Positions 18,203-27,205 of a stretch of 64,000 nucleotides of DNA are shown here, piece after piece; position 1 is the stretch's first letter, and each line of letters starts with the position of its first letter. The translations under genes and the position numbers were made by a program. The notes below the pieces were generated by a model that had not been told where the DNA came from, did no database searches, and saw nothing but the letters and a program-made list of their open reading frames with translations. This DNA comes from Halothiobacillus sp. 15-55-196 (GTDB lineage: Bacteria; Pseudomonadota; Gammaproteobacteria; Halothiobacillales; Halothiobacillaceae): contig NCKC01000003.1 in NCBI GenBank assembly GCA_002282715.1, positions 1 to 64,000 of the forward strand. The letters run 5' to 3'.

Positions 18203-18736
18203 TTAAATAGACTTCGCTTCAGGCGTATCGGATTGATTCTTGGGTGTAGTGATGCGCTGCCAGGTCATGAAACTGTAGGGAAAGGGATTGTCGGCATCAG
18301 CGGGATGATGTTCTTCGATAACCAGACGCCAGTCGCGACGGTTGTACGCTGGAAAAAAGGCGTCACCATCATCGATGGTCGTGTGTACCAGCGTGAAATA
18401 GAGTCGATCCGCACGCGGCAGAAACTGGTAATAAATATTCGCACCACCGATCACCATGACCTCGGGTGCCTGATCTGCTGCTTCGAGGGCTGCATCTAGG
18501 CTAGCAACCACCGTCACCCCTTCGGCGTGAAAATCGGGATTCCGGCTGATGACGATGTTTTTTCGCCCCGGAAGCGGGCGGCCGATGGAGTCATAGGTTT
18601 TGCGCCCCATAATAATCGGCTTGCCCATGGTGATCTTTTTGAAGCGTTGCAAATCGGCCGGTAGCGACCACGGCAGGGCGTTGTTGCGCCCGATGACCTG
18701 ATTGCGCGAAAGTGCGGCGACTAATCCGATTTTCAT
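18203..18736 (-). CDS. folA: Dihydrofolate reductase
   Basis: Reduces dihydrofolate to tetrahydrofolate with NADPH and recycles the dihydrofolate made by ThyA, encoded two genes upstream. Motifs: GLVAALSRNQVIGRNNALPWSLPADLQRFK (substrate and Met20 loop; Asp at about 27), GRKTYDSIGRPLPGRKNIVISR (NADPH site) and VMVIGGANIY. The C-terminal tail after residue 165 is short and polar. Start overlaps the psiE stop by 4 nt. Confidence 0.95.
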   Translation of the reverse strand: MKIGLVAALSRNQVIGRNNALPWSLPADLQRFKKITMGKPIIMGRKTYDSIGRPLPGRKNIVISRNPDFHAEGVTVVASLDAALEAADQAPEVMVIGGANIYYQFLPRADRLYFTLVHTTIDDGDAFFPAYNRRDWRLVIEEHHPADADNPFPYSFMTWQRITTPKNQSDTPEAKSI

Positions 18737-19152
18737 GACTGATCCGGTGATCCGCCCGGGAATCTTGCGGAGCTGAACTTGATGACGAGAATGGCGACGG
18801 CCAGCAAGGTAATGGCGCCTGTATAGGTAATGATGGTGAAGTTGCTCATGGTTTTGATATCGACCACGAGCACCCGGGTAATCGCGGTGATGGCGATATA
18901 GATCAAAAACCGTACGGGCATTCGCCTGGTCTGGAAATAAATCCCGATCATCGCCAGAATTTCAAGATAAATAAAGAACAGGAGCAGGTCGTCGAGAGAC
19001 GGTGTGCCCTTATGCAAAATGTGGATAACCGATGCGGTGGTTGACCAGAGCACGGCCACCCACAGAACGAACAAGAGCAAGAGATGGGCAATGTTATTGA
19101 GCTCGTTGCCGAGCTTTTCGATGAACTTATGACCTGCTGATAAACCCGACAT
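18733..19152 (-). CDS. psiE: PsiE-family membrane protein
   Basis: A 139-residue protein with four predicted membrane helices, including AHLLLLFVLWVAVLW, LLLFFIYLEILAMIGIYF, and two C-terminal ones around FLIYIAITAITRVLVV and ITYTGAITLLAVAILV. This matches the phosphate-starvation-inducible E family, whose function is unknown. ATG at 19152; an upstream in-frame GTG at 19161 is possible. It overlaps folA by 4 nt and lies 29 nt from thyA. Confidence 0.82.
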   Translation of the reverse strand: MSGLSAGHKFIEKLGNELNNIAHLLLLFVLWVAVLWSTTASVIHILHKGTPSLDDLLLFFIYLEILAMIGIYFQTRRMPVRFLIYIAITAITRVLVVDIKTMSNFTIITYTGAITLLAVAILVIKFSSARFPGGSPDQS

Positions 19153-19181
19153 CTTATGCACCCACGCTGATTTTAACCTGA

Positions 19182-19976
19182 TTATACGGCAACTGGCGCT
19201 GCGATATGCGGCAAGGGTGCGTAGTCTTCAAGCACGAAATCATCGAAGACAAACGACTCGATTGAGCGGCGTTCCGGATTGATTCTCATGGTCGGTAATT
19301 TGCCCGGTGTGCGCTCAAGTTGGGTACGCGCCTGTTCAAAATGGTTGTGGTAGATGTGCGCATCGCCCAGTGTATGGACGAACTCGCCGGGCGTCAGATC
19401 GGTGACCTGCGCAATCATGAGGGTAAGCAGGGCGTAACTTGCGATATTGAAGGGCACACCCAGAAAAATATCGGCACTGCGTTGATAAAGCTGGCAGGAA
19501 AGCTTGCCATTGGCGACATAAAACTGGAACAGCAGATGGCAGGGCGGCAGCGCCATATTCGGCACTTCCGCCGGGTTCCACGCAGTAACGATCAGGCGGC
19601 GCGATTCCGGGTTTGTCTTGATGTCGTGGATAACTTGGCTCAACTGGTCGATGGTGCGGCCATCGGGTGTGGCCCATGAGCGCCATTGTTTGCCGTAAAC
19701 CGGGCCAAGGTTGCCTTCAGCATCGGCCCACTCGTCCCAGATTCGTACGCCGTTTTCCTGCAGATAACGGATATTGGTGTCGCCCTGAATAAACCACAAA
19801 AGCTCATGGATAATCGAGCGCAAGTGCAGTTTTTTGGTGGTCAGCGCCGGGAATCCCGCTTCGAGGTCAAAACGCATCTGGTGTCCAAACAGGGATCTCG
19901 TACCTATCCCGGTACGGTCCCCCCGATCAACGCCGTGCTCCATTACCTTCTGAAGTAAATCGAGATATTGCTTCAT
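19182..19976 (-). CDS. thyA: Thymidylate synthase
   Basis: Makes dTMP from dUMP using methylene-tetrahydrofolate. The 264 residues match the E. coli enzyme. Visible: [18 protein letters not shown], the [10 protein letters not shown] region, [12 protein letters not shown] with the catalytic Cys, the dUMP contacts [20 protein letters not shown], and [12 protein letters not shown]. The ATG start overlaps the lgt stop by 4 nt, giving the familiar lgt-thyA coupling. Confidence 0.96.
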   Translation of the reverse strand: MKQYLDLLQKVMEHGVDRGDRTGIGTRSLFGHQMRFDLEAGFPALTTKKLHLRSIIHELLWFIQGDTNIRYLQENGVRIWDEWADAEGNLGPVYGKQWRSWATPDGRTIDQLSQVIHDIKTNPESRRLIVTAWNPAEVPNMALPPCHLLFQFYVANGKLSCQLYQRSADIFLGVPFNIASYALLTLMIAQVTDLTPGEFVHTLGDAHIYHNHFEQARTQLERTPGKLPTMRINPERRSIESFVFDDFVLEDYAPLPHIAAPVAV

Positions 19977-20800
19977 TTGTTTTTCTCCGAAACAGTTGGC
20001 GCATTGATTGGTCGATCCATGATGTGTTTGTGATAGGCATACCACAACAGGGCGAAGCCAATCAAAATCATGGGGAACGAGAGGACTTGGCCCATGGTGA
20101 GCCAGCCGCCCCACAAGTAGCCGAGTTGTGGGTCGGGCTCGCGCACAAACTCGACCAAAAAGCGAAATGTGCCATAGAAAATCAGGAACACGGCTGAAAC
20201 AGCCATACGTGGCCGCGGCTTGATTGAAAAAAAGAAGAGGATCAAAAACAGCAGAATTCCTTCGGCAAAGGCTTCATAAAGCATGGAAGGCTGCCGTGGC
20301 AACGGGCCGCCCGTCGGGAACACCATGCCCCAGGGAAGCGTCGTTACCTTGCCCCACAATTCGCCATTGATGAAATTGCCGATACGCCCGGCGAACAGGC
20401 CGATCGGTACCAGTGGCGCAATGAAGTCCATCAAGGTAAAAAAGTGCAGTTTGTATTTGCGGGCGAACAGGGCCATGGCGATCATAACGCCGATCAATCC
20501 GCCGTGAAAACTCATGCCACCATCCCAGATCTGGAAAATGGTCAAGGGGTGGTGAATCAGCTCCGGCGCCTGATAAAACACCATGTAGCCGATTCGGCCG
20601 CCCAAAATGACCCCAAGTGCACCGTAAAAAATCAGGTCGTCTACCAGTAATGGACTCAACGGCCAGTCGGGTTTGGCGGCGCGGTAGCGCCCAAGCGCCC
20701 AGGCACCAACAAAACCCACAAGATACATCAATCCATACCAGTGCACCTTGAGTGGCCCTAAGGACAGCGCGACGGGATCGATATCGGGGTAAGTCAGCAT
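19973..20800 (-). CDS. lgt: Prolipoprotein diacylglyceryl transferase
   Basis: Inner-membrane enzyme that transfers diacylglycerol to the lipobox cysteine of lipoprotein precursors such as BamE and the DUF1134 and NlpC/P60 lipoproteins in this window. Seven membrane helices; the Lgt signature [16 protein letters not shown] lies near residue 145, and [11 protein letters not shown] near 104. ATG at 20800 has AAAAAAGG upstream. Length 275 aa fits the family. Confidence 0.95.
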   Translation of the reverse strand: MLTYPDIDPVALSLGPLKVHWYGLMYLVGFVGAWALGRYRAAKPDWPLSPLLVDDLIFYGALGVILGGRIGYMVFYQAPELIHHPLTIFQIWDGGMSFHGGLIGVMIAMALFARKYKLHFFTLMDFIAPLVPIGLFAGRIGNFINGELWGKVTTLPWGMVFPTGGPLPRQPSMLYEAFAEGILLFLILFFFSIKPRPRMAVSAVFLIFYGTFRFLVEFVREPDPQLGYLWGGWLTMGQVLSFPMILIGFALLWYAYHKHIMDRPINAPTVSEKNK

Positions 20801-21064
20801 TGCGTTGCCTTTTTTTAGGTATAGGATCGGGGGGGATTCTAGACGATTAGCGGGTTGGATGGGAGTGGGCGGATGAGACTGCTTGGCCACTGCATAGATG
20901 ATCTGGCAAGCTGAACTCGATCAATTAAAGTCTGCATAAATACTGATCGTTTCGGGCAGAAAAAATTAGCCCGGTTGTTATTGGCGCGAGCCGGCAAGAA
21001 TAACTATGTTCTCGAGCGGAGCGTACTCAGATTAAGAGAACAGCGCCTGACTGTCAGCGATTTT

Positions 21065-21706
21065 TCAGAACCCTTCTGTGCGACGCGCACGCGCATTGAT
21101 GCTTGCGATTGTGGCCTCAGCCGCCCGCATGGCTTCTTCGGTTTCCGCTTCGCTACCCATCATGATCAGGCGACCAAAGTTACCGAAAGCACGTACATCG
21201 ATCAGCGTCACATGAGCGGCCTTCTCAGCCTCGTTGGCGGCCTGGACAATATAACCCGCCGGTTCCGTTTCCAGAATGAACATGCTTTTGCCGGACAGCA
21301 GCATAGAGCCTTTACGCAACTGGCGATTGATCAAGGTGGCATGATCGGGGGTAATTGCACGAATGATCTCTTTCCATGCAATGCGACAAGGCAGACGTTC
21401 TTCTTGCGTGTGATTGATTTCTCTCAAAACGGCCTCACCGGATGCGAGAACGTCGCTTTGGTTTCGGTAGTGGATTTCCATCGAGCCAAAAGCGCGCTCG
21501 ACAACCTGTTCACCGAGACGAACGTTCGTCGCCTTTAGCGCAATATCACTGAGGCGATGGACGGCCATGCCCGGCGCGACCTCAATCCACAGGCAGGCAT
21601 CACCCGGAACGGGAAGAAAGCCTTGCGATGATGTCGCAAGATAGGATGCAAGCTGCGGTTGAAGCGAATCGATAAACGAATAGACGCGCAAATCAATGTT
21701 GTTCAT
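21065..21706 (-). CDS. csoS1D: CsoS1D-type tandem-BMC carboxysome shell protein
   Basis: A 213-residue shell protein with two fused bacterial microcompartment domains after an N-terminal segment. Visible segments include [18 protein letters not shown] in the first half, and [58 protein letters not shown] in the second. Such proteins form pseudohexamers that can stack and gate a large pore. ATG at 21706 is chosen because GGAAG lies 6 nt upstream; an ATG two codons earlier would sit on that site. It is the last gene of the 20-kb minus-strand CO2-fixation block. Confidence 0.88.
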   Translation of the reverse strand: MNNIDLRVYSFIDSLQPQLASYLATSSQGFLPVPGDACLWIEVAPGMAVHRLSDIALKATNVRLGEQVVERAFGSMEIHYRNQSDVLASGEAVLREINHTQEERLPCRIAWKEIIRAITPDHATLINRQLRKGSMLLSGKSMFILETEPAGYIVQAANEAEKAAHVTLIDVRAFGNFGRLIMMGSEAETEEAMRAAEATIASINARARRTEGF

Positions 21707-21790
21707 GCGCATCTTCCATGAAGGTGCACACTGATTTCATTGATTTTCACTTGTATCTTGATTTGTGCGGATACAGTTTGGTCTGGCGTT

Positions 21791-22093
21791 TTAATCATCA
21801 TCGGATAGTTCCGGGTCCCATCCATTTTCCCGGGCGCGTTTTAGTGCATCTTCCTGAATTTTTAGATACTTTTCTTTAAGCTCGGGTGGCAAGCGGCTCG
21901 GGATGTGTGCATACGGTTCCCAGGCTGCAAATACCTTTTCATAGAGCATTTGAATCTGTGTGTGGGTCCAGCCGGCACCCGTTTCCGTTTCTGGAATAAA
22001 GCCAAACAGCCAACCATCCCGGATAATTTTTCCGATGTGCGTCATGCCGCCTTGTGCGTCAAGATCAAGACCGACATAGCTGGTGTGTTTCAT
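21791..22093 (-). CDS. Uncharacterised small protein between cbbQ and csoS1D
   Basis: About 100 residues, soluble and acidic at the C-terminus. The start MKHTSYVGLDLDAQGGMTHIGKIIRDGWLFGF suggests a small beta domain, followed by a helical stretch ending WDPELSDDD. I do not recognise a named family. AAGG lies about 13 nt before the ATG at 22093; an in-frame upstream ATG would overlap cbbQ by about 70 nt. Its place between cbbQ and csoS1D implies a part in carboxysome or Rubisco maintenance, but nothing in the sequence shows which. Confidence 0.75.
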   Translation of the reverse strand: MKHTSYVGLDLDAQGGMTHIGKIIRDGWLFGFIPETETGAGWTHTQIQMLYEKVFAAWEPYAHIPSRLPPELKEKYLKIQEDALKRARENGWDPELSDDD

Positions 22094-22124
22094 GTTGTGC
22101 GTATTACCTTTTGGTAAGGAATGC

Positions 22125-22928
22125 TTAGAAGAAGGTTTTGACGACGGTATTGAGTGCATCGCGCATGTCAACATCGTCTGTGATCGGGTTGACAAGCGTC
22201 ATGGTGCAGGCAGCGCGGGCATCAATGCCTTTGGCAATCAATTTGCCCGCGTAGACTAACAAGCGCGTGGAGAGGCCTTCATCCAGACCATGACCTTTGA
22301 GGTTACGTGCTTTCTGTGCGATTTGAACCAGTTTTTCAGCAGTGTCTTTATCAACCCCGGTTTCGTGGCTGACAATTTCAGCTTCAGTGTCTGGTTTGGG
22401 GTAGTCAAAGTCCAGTGCACCAAAACGTTGCTTGGTGGATTGCTTGAGATCTTTCATCAGGCTTTGATAGCCCGGATTGTAAGAAATCACGATTTGGAAA
22501 TCGGGATGCGCTTCAACCAGTTCGCCCTTTTTCTCAAGCGGCAGTACGCGACGGTGATCGGTCAATGGATGGATGACGACGATGGTATCCTGACGGGCCT
22601 CAACAATTTCATCGAGGTAGCATATGGCACCAATGCGTGCAGCGACCGTAAGCGGGCCATCTTGCCAGCGGGTGCCATCTTTATCGAGCAGATAGCGGCC
22701 AACAAGATCGGATGCCGTCATGTCTTCATTACAGGCGATGGTGATCAAGGGGCGATTGAGCTTCCAGGCCATATGTTCGACAAAACGTGATTTACCACAG
22801 CCGGTCGGGCCTTTGAGCATCATGGGAATGCGAGCTTCGTAACCGGCGCGGTACAACTCGATTTCGTCTTGTACGGCGCGATAGTAGGGTTCGCTGCGTA
22901 CGCGATACTGGTCAGTATTTTGTGTCAT
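22125..22928 (-). CDS. cbbQ: CbbQ, AAA+ ATPase of the Rubisco activase complex
   Basis: MoxR-type AAA+ ATPase that, with CbbO, remodels inhibited Rubisco. The 267 residues contain Walker A GPTGCGKSRF (about 40-49), ITIACNEDMTASDLVGRYLL, Walker B AICYLDEIVEARQD (about 97-110) and sensor residues in VISYNPGYQS. CbbO is encoded in the same block 6 kb upstream, with the DAB genes between, so the two partners are separated here though probably co-expressed. Confidence 0.93.
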   Translation of the reverse strand: MTQNTDQYRVRSEPYYRAVQDEIELYRAGYEARIPMMLKGPTGCGKSRFVEHMAWKLNRPLITIACNEDMTASDLVGRYLLDKDGTRWQDGPLTVAARIGAICYLDEIVEARQDTIVVIHPLTDHRRVLPLEKKGELVEAHPDFQIVISYNPGYQSLMKDLKQSTKQRFGALDFDYPKPDTEAEIVSHETGVDKDTAEKLVQIAQKARNLKGHGLDEGLSTRLLVYAGKLIAKGIDARAACTMTLVNPITDDVDMRDALNTVVKTFF

Positions 22929-22980
22929 TTAAATTACCTTGTTCTGGTCGGTGTAACCGTCGTACTTTGTTAGAGCGTGT

Positions 22981-23316
22981 TTATTTTGCGTCTGTTTTGA
23001 ACTTGACCAGACGACTTACCTGAATATCAGAGATAAATACGACTCCGCTGTGTTTGCTGAAAAAGGGAGCGAAGCCTTCCAGCAAAGGAGCTACGAGCTC
23101 TTCGGGTACGGCAGTGATGATCATGTTCAGCACTTCATCTTCATTAAACATAAGATGACCTTCATGGAAGCCTTGCGCCCCTTTGCCAGAAAGATTGCCG
23201 ACGATGGTATACCCCTTGACCCCCGCTCGGTCGAGTAAATCCGTGGCGAAGGATTGATGTTCACCCTCGAGGATAATTTCCAGTTTTTTCAATTGGGTCA
23301 GGTTGAGGTTTTTCAT
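22981..23316 (-). CDS. P-II-like regulatory protein of the inorganic-carbon uptake cluster
   Basis: A 111-residue protein with the P-II beta-alpha-beta fold pattern: KKLEIILEGEHQSFATDLLDRAGVKGYTIVGNLSGKG, a short T-loop-like stretch (AQGFHEGHLMF), and VLNMIITAVPEELVAPLLEGFAPFFSKHSGVVFISDIQVSRL. The uridylated Tyr of GlnB is absent and so is the C-terminal CGPxGC of the carboxysome-linked CPII group. The start overlaps the dabA stop by 4 nt, so it is probably co-made with DabA and may control bicarbonate uptake in response to a nucleotide or bicarbonate. The ligand cannot be read from sequence. Confidence 0.8.
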   Translation of the reverse strand: MKNLNLTQLKKLEIILEGEHQSFATDLLDRAGVKGYTIVGNLSGKGAQGFHEGHLMFNEDEVLNMIITAVPEELVAPLLEGFAPFFSKHSGVVFISDIQVSRLVKFKTDAK

Positions 23317-26300
23317 GCGCTGAGTTCTTCTTCAAGCAAGGGTTTGACCGAGGGACTGTACTGCGGATCATCGTTGAGATTGTACCATTCGCCGCGATCA
23401 TAAAAAAGGCGATCTCCGGTTTCTGGGTCAACGACAACGACGGTGATCCAGCCATTGGTAATCAGAGACATCACTTTGGGCAAACGACCCGCTACTTCGA
23501 GGGTGAAGGCTGCGGGTGCCTCTACAATGGCCAAAAGCCGAATGGGTTCGTGGTAAGGGCGCCCATCTTTAAGCACCGATTGAGCGGGTAGACCGGTTCG
23601 TAAGTCACTTAAATTGCCCGTAACAACACCAAAGCGACCTGCAACGTTGTGATAGGCCTTGCTGCCACTGCCAAAGTGCTCGTTATCTACCGCTGAGAAA
23701 TAGTGCTCAAGGTTGATCCACTGGCCGATAATTAGCGGGTTGCTGAGAATATTCTCCAGATGTCGGCCTTTGGGATCGAGTCGGTAATCGTAAGATTGCA
23801 AAAACGTACGACCATTTAAGTTAGCGCCCTCGGTTAAATGTCGGCCTCCGGCGACGACGCTCGCATTTCTCGCCAAGCCCCATTCCGGGCGGACTTGGGT
23901 CCAGTCACTTGCATTCCGTTCGATCCGCTTTTGCGCTTTGACCGTGTCAATGTTTGGCGAAGGATGATCTTCCAATGCAGGCAAACGCTCTGCTGCGGTC
24001 AGGCGTGTAGCCGCACGCAGCCCATTACGTAAGCGTTCGAGATAGACTAAATGGCTGTTTGGGAGCAGATCAAGATCTTGGAGGATCAGTTGATCAGTTG
24101 TGGTGTTGTGCATGACGGACACGAACCAGGTGTCGTCGGGTATGTTAATACCTTGCTCTGACAGCCTTCGGCGTACTTCCGGCTTGTTGGCCATGTGTGC
24201 AAGTACCCGTGCTGAAACAGAGCCGTGGCTGCCACCACACGCACCGCAATCGAGTGCAGATTCGTATGGGTTGTTATCTGATGTGCTGCCGTGCCCAGTC
24301 AATAAAACAAAACGTGAAAAGTTTTCGGCCAAACCGATGGACTTGAGCGCTTTTTCTACATAAAACACTTGCTCATCAAGACTGAAGCCAATCCGCGCCA
24401 GGCGTTCCATTTGCATGGAAACAAATGAGCGATTGATTTTATAGTCTTTTTTCAGCCCTGCGATAAACTGAGTTTCGGCGGTTGGACTCAAGGCAAAACG
24501 GCGGGCAAATTCGGTTTGTTCGTGATGGTTATCCATGGCCGCTTCGCGCAGTTCGCGAATCATGGCATCGGTGACTGCTTCGCGTTCGATGCCGAACTCC
24601 TGATGAATGGCGCGCACGATCATGGTACGTTGCAGCGAACGGACGATTGAGTCGGCTTGTTCGCGGGTGAGTTTATCCACCAGCAAACGGGTTGCCTGCG
24701 CTTTTGGTTCAATGTGATTGCGTATTTTGGTGTAGCGTCGCGGGGCAATGGTTTTGCCGATCATGTCAAAACCGAACAGCAAACCGGCCGCTTCAACCGT
24801 GAAGTAGGGTGACAGGATCGAGCTTTTCATCTCATGCAGCACGTGGCTGGCAGATGAGTAAAAGTCAGTTTCAATGCTTGTGGCACCCACGGGCACTTCA
24901 AGCACCAGATTTTTTGGGGTAATGACCACCGGGCAAAGATTAACCTCACTGCCCTTGCCAAGGCCTATATAGCTTACCGGAACACCAAAAAAGCCTGCGA
25001 TACCATAGGTTTGATACTCGCCTACCGTTTCGAGGTTTCGGCGTATAGGCTCGGAGCGCACATCGATACAGAACAAGGCCTGGGCGAAGGGCCGTTTGTC
25101 TTTTTTATGCGGTGCATGCAGTTGAATCTGGTTAATGATTTCCCGTCGATAGACCGATTCCATCGCACGAAGCCAGATCATGCCTTCTTCGTTTTCAAAT
25201 GCCTCGATGAGTGTCATGAGTTGCTTGATTTGAGGCGCATCCATTGCCATGAGGGCGTCGGTTTGTCCTGCCTTGCTGGCTAAATCACGAAGTGCATCGG
25301 CTTGTCGTGTTGCCTCGAATTGGCGTTGTTGACGCAAGTAGCCCGGAAGAATGGTGTTGATCTTTTGGGGCTTTTTATGCGACAGCGCATCATCAACATC
25401 ATGAGCAAACGCGGGTAATATGCAGCCACCGTAATAGGCCTGACGCAGATAGCATTCAGCGGTGTGCCCTTCGATGTATTCTTGCAGCACTTTGGCTGTC
25501 ATGGGTGTGCGCTTTTGACGGCTATGTTCACGGATCAAAGCCAAGCCTAAAACGAGCCGAATGGCCAGAAAATCGATGAGATCCCCCGGATACTGCTCGG
25601 CCCAATAGTAGTGCTTGGAAGAGGAGCGCCAGCGAATAAAACCTGCCCATCCATGTAAACGAGTCAGTTCCCGGGTAATCAGTCCGTCCCAGTGGGTTTC
25701 CTCGATTCCCAGTTCGTCGAGGATGTAGGCGATGATGCCTTCGGGCGTATCGTCCTGATCGAGAATCTGTTTGATATGCATGCCACGTAAAAACAAACGT
25801 AAATTACGTTTTGCAAGGGCTGTCCAGGCTGCGAACAATCCTTGGTGTCGACCGGGCATTTGGATGGTTGATTGGCCTTCATCAAAGAAGTCGAGACAGC
25901 TTTTGATTACCAGTTCATCGAGCGTGGTGCCCATTTGCGTGCCGAACAGCAAATCGATCGCTTCATACAGCGGACGCTCTGGTGAAAACTGCGCACATAA
26001 GCGTTGAGTTAGCGCTTTTAGATCGAACGTCTCTGCATTTTCCAGTTGTTTCCCGTGCAAGGCTTGGAACACATCATTATGATCGGCGAGCGCTCGCGTT
26101 CTGGTTACTTTGTTCTTAACCGAACACATCAAGTCGCTAAGCAACGATGCCAAATCTAAACCGTTGAGCGTTTCTTGTTTCGAAACAAAATCGGCTATGT
26201 CCCGCTTTATGCTGTTTTGATCAACTCGGCCTTCCTTGTTATAGCGCTGGTAATCCGCTCGCGGCAAAAATCCCCGTGCGTGAAAGAGTTTTTCACCCTG

Positions 26301-26453
26301 GCGAACCGCCTGTTCGAAGGGCAGGTGCTCCAGTCCATGCAACGGGTTATGGTGAATGAACGTCCGCATGGGCCAGAAATTGGGGATTGGCTCGGCAGCC
26401 ATGTGCACCATGGAACGAATTTTCAGGCGTTTACCCAAAGGGAGTTTGCTCAT
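23313..26453 (-). CDS. dabA: DabA, zinc subunit of the DAB inorganic-carbon transporter (UPF0753/DUF2309)
   Basis: Cytoplasmic, membrane-attached beta-carbonic-anhydrase-like subunit that converts CO2 to bicarbonate, energised through DabB. The predicted zinc and active-site residues are present: Cys462 and Asp464 in FCIDVRSEP, His721 in GHGSTSDNN and Cys736 in LDCGACGGSHG. The His-Cys spacing of 15 equals that described for H. neapolitanus DabA2. The 1046 residues exceed the roughly 830 I recall for DabA2, so this may be the longer DabA type. Ends overlapping the P-II-like gene; starts 4 nt after the membrane-protein gene. Confidence 0.93.
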   Translation of the reverse strand: MSKLPLGKRLKIRSMVHMAAEPIPNFWPMRTFIHHNPLHGLEHLPFEQAVRQGEKLFHARGFLPRADYQRYNKEGRVDQNSIKRDIADFVSKQETLNGLDLASLLSDLMCSVKNKVTRTRALADHNDVFQALHGKQLENAETFDLKALTQRLCAQFSPERPLYEAIDLLFGTQMGTTLDELVIKSCLDFFDEGQSTIQMPGRHQGLFAAWTALAKRNLRLFLRGMHIKQILDQDDTPEGIIAYILDELGIEETHWDGLITRELTRLHGWAGFIRWRSSSKHYYWAEQYPGDLIDFLAIRLVLGLALIREHSRQKRTPMTAKVLQEYIEGHTAECYLRQAYYGGCILPAFAHDVDDALSHKKPQKINTILPGYLRQQRQFEATRQADALRDLASKAGQTDALMAMDAPQIKQLMTLIEAFENEEGMIWLRAMESVYRREIINQIQLHAPHKKDKRPFAQALFCIDVRSEPIRRNLETVGEYQTYGIAGFFGVPVSYIGLGKGSEVNLCPVVITPKNLVLEVPVGATSIETDFYSSASHVLHEMKSSILSPYFTVEAAGLLFGFDMIGKTIAPRRYTKIRNHIEPKAQATRLLVDKLTREQADSIVRSLQRTMIVRAIHQEFGIEREAVTDAMIRELREAAMDNHHEQTEFARRFALSPTAETQFIAGLKKDYKINRSFVSMQMERLARIGFSLDEQVFYVEKALKSIGLAENFSRFVLLTGHGSTSDNNPYESALDCGACGGSHGSVSARVLAHMANKPEVRRRLSEQGINIPDDTWFVSVMHNTTTDQLILQDLDLLPNSHLVYLERLRNGLRAATRLTAAERLPALEDHPSPNIDTVKAQKRIERNASDWTQVRPEWGLARNASVVAGGRHLTEGANLNGRTFLQSYDYRLDPKGRHLENILSNPLIIGQWINLEHYFSAVDNEHFGSGSKAYHNVAGRFGVVTGNLSDLRTGLPAQSVLKDGRPYHEPIRLLAIVEAPAAFTLEVAGRLPKVMSLITNGWITVVVVDPETGDRLFYDRGEWYNLNDDPQYSPSVKPLLEEELSA

Positions 26454-26457
26454 GGGA

Positions 26458-27204
26458 TCAAGCTCCTGTCCAAATCAGATTAATCACAACAATCGCTACT
26501 ATCAGGCCAATAAAGCCCCATGTTGTGGTTGAAGAGAGATCGGCTGCTTCTGTCTCGGCGCGTGGCCCGAAAACAAACCCATTTAATAATCTCGTGCCCG
26601 CCCAGCTCCAAAGCAACCAGGTAAGCAAAATCGGCAGGGCGAAAAAGGTGGAGGCATGAGCCAGCAATACCAACATTGCAAAAAAACTGGGGAAAACGGG
26701 CAGTGCCATGGCGGCCAAGACCACAACGACTATTACGCTAGATAAGCGCGGTAAAGCTCGCGCCAACCCCACAACTAAACCACTATAAGCAGCGCCAAAA
26801 CGTTCTTGCAGCGCAGTGGCAATGAAGATCAGCAAAGCCGGCGCAACGGACATCCACAGGGCGAAGCTGTGCAGTTCACTATTGGCTGGAAGATCAGCGG
26901 CGATAATCCAAGCAAGCGCCCACGCCGAAGTCGCGAGCATCCCGCCCCACTGGGAGAGCACACGTACTGTCAGCAATCGCCAGGCATAAAAGATGGCCGT
27001 AAGCACTGCCCAGCCAACGAAGAATCCTGAATCCAGTGGCAAACCAGCCCATGCAAGCAAGAAAACGCCGATTTGTGGCCAGATAAAAATCAGCAGCACC
27101 CGCACGATGGGGTTTTTGGTTCGGGCGAGCAGGGCATTGAACACCATGCTCAATGGGAACAAGGGAAGAAAGAACCCGGCCAGCAACATCAAGAAAAAGG
27201 ACAT
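26458..27204 (-). CDS. Uncharacterised polytopic membrane protein between dabB and dabA
   Basis: A 248-residue, very hydrophobic protein with about seven membrane helices and few charged residues. The N-terminus MSFFLMLLAGFFLPLFPLSMVFNALL is a helix, and the C-terminus GFIGLIVAIVVINLIWTGA is another. I do not recognise a family with a known function. It starts 1 nt after dabB and ends 4 nt before dabA, so the three are very likely co-translated. I infer a third DAB subunit or assembly partner that could complete the proton path of the NuoL-like DabB. Confidence 0.8.
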   Translation of the reverse strand: MSFFLMLLAGFFLPLFPLSMVFNALLARTKNPIVRVLLIFIWPQIGVFLLAWAGLPLDSGFFVGWAVLTAIFYAWRLLTVRVLSQWGGMLATSAWALAWIIAADLPANSELHSFALWMSVAPALLIFIATALQERFGAAYSGLVVGLARALPRLSSVIVVVVLAAMALPVFPSFFAMLVLLAHASTFFALPILLTWLLWSWAGTRLLNGFVFGPRAETEAADLSSTTTWGFIGLIVAIVVINLIWTGA

Positions 27205-27205
27205 A

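Noticed and set aside
20930..21010. Terminator after csoS1D
   Set aside because: A gccgg/ccggc-like stem followed by T residues is seen on the minus strand, but one arm has an extra base and the loop is long, so I did not call it.
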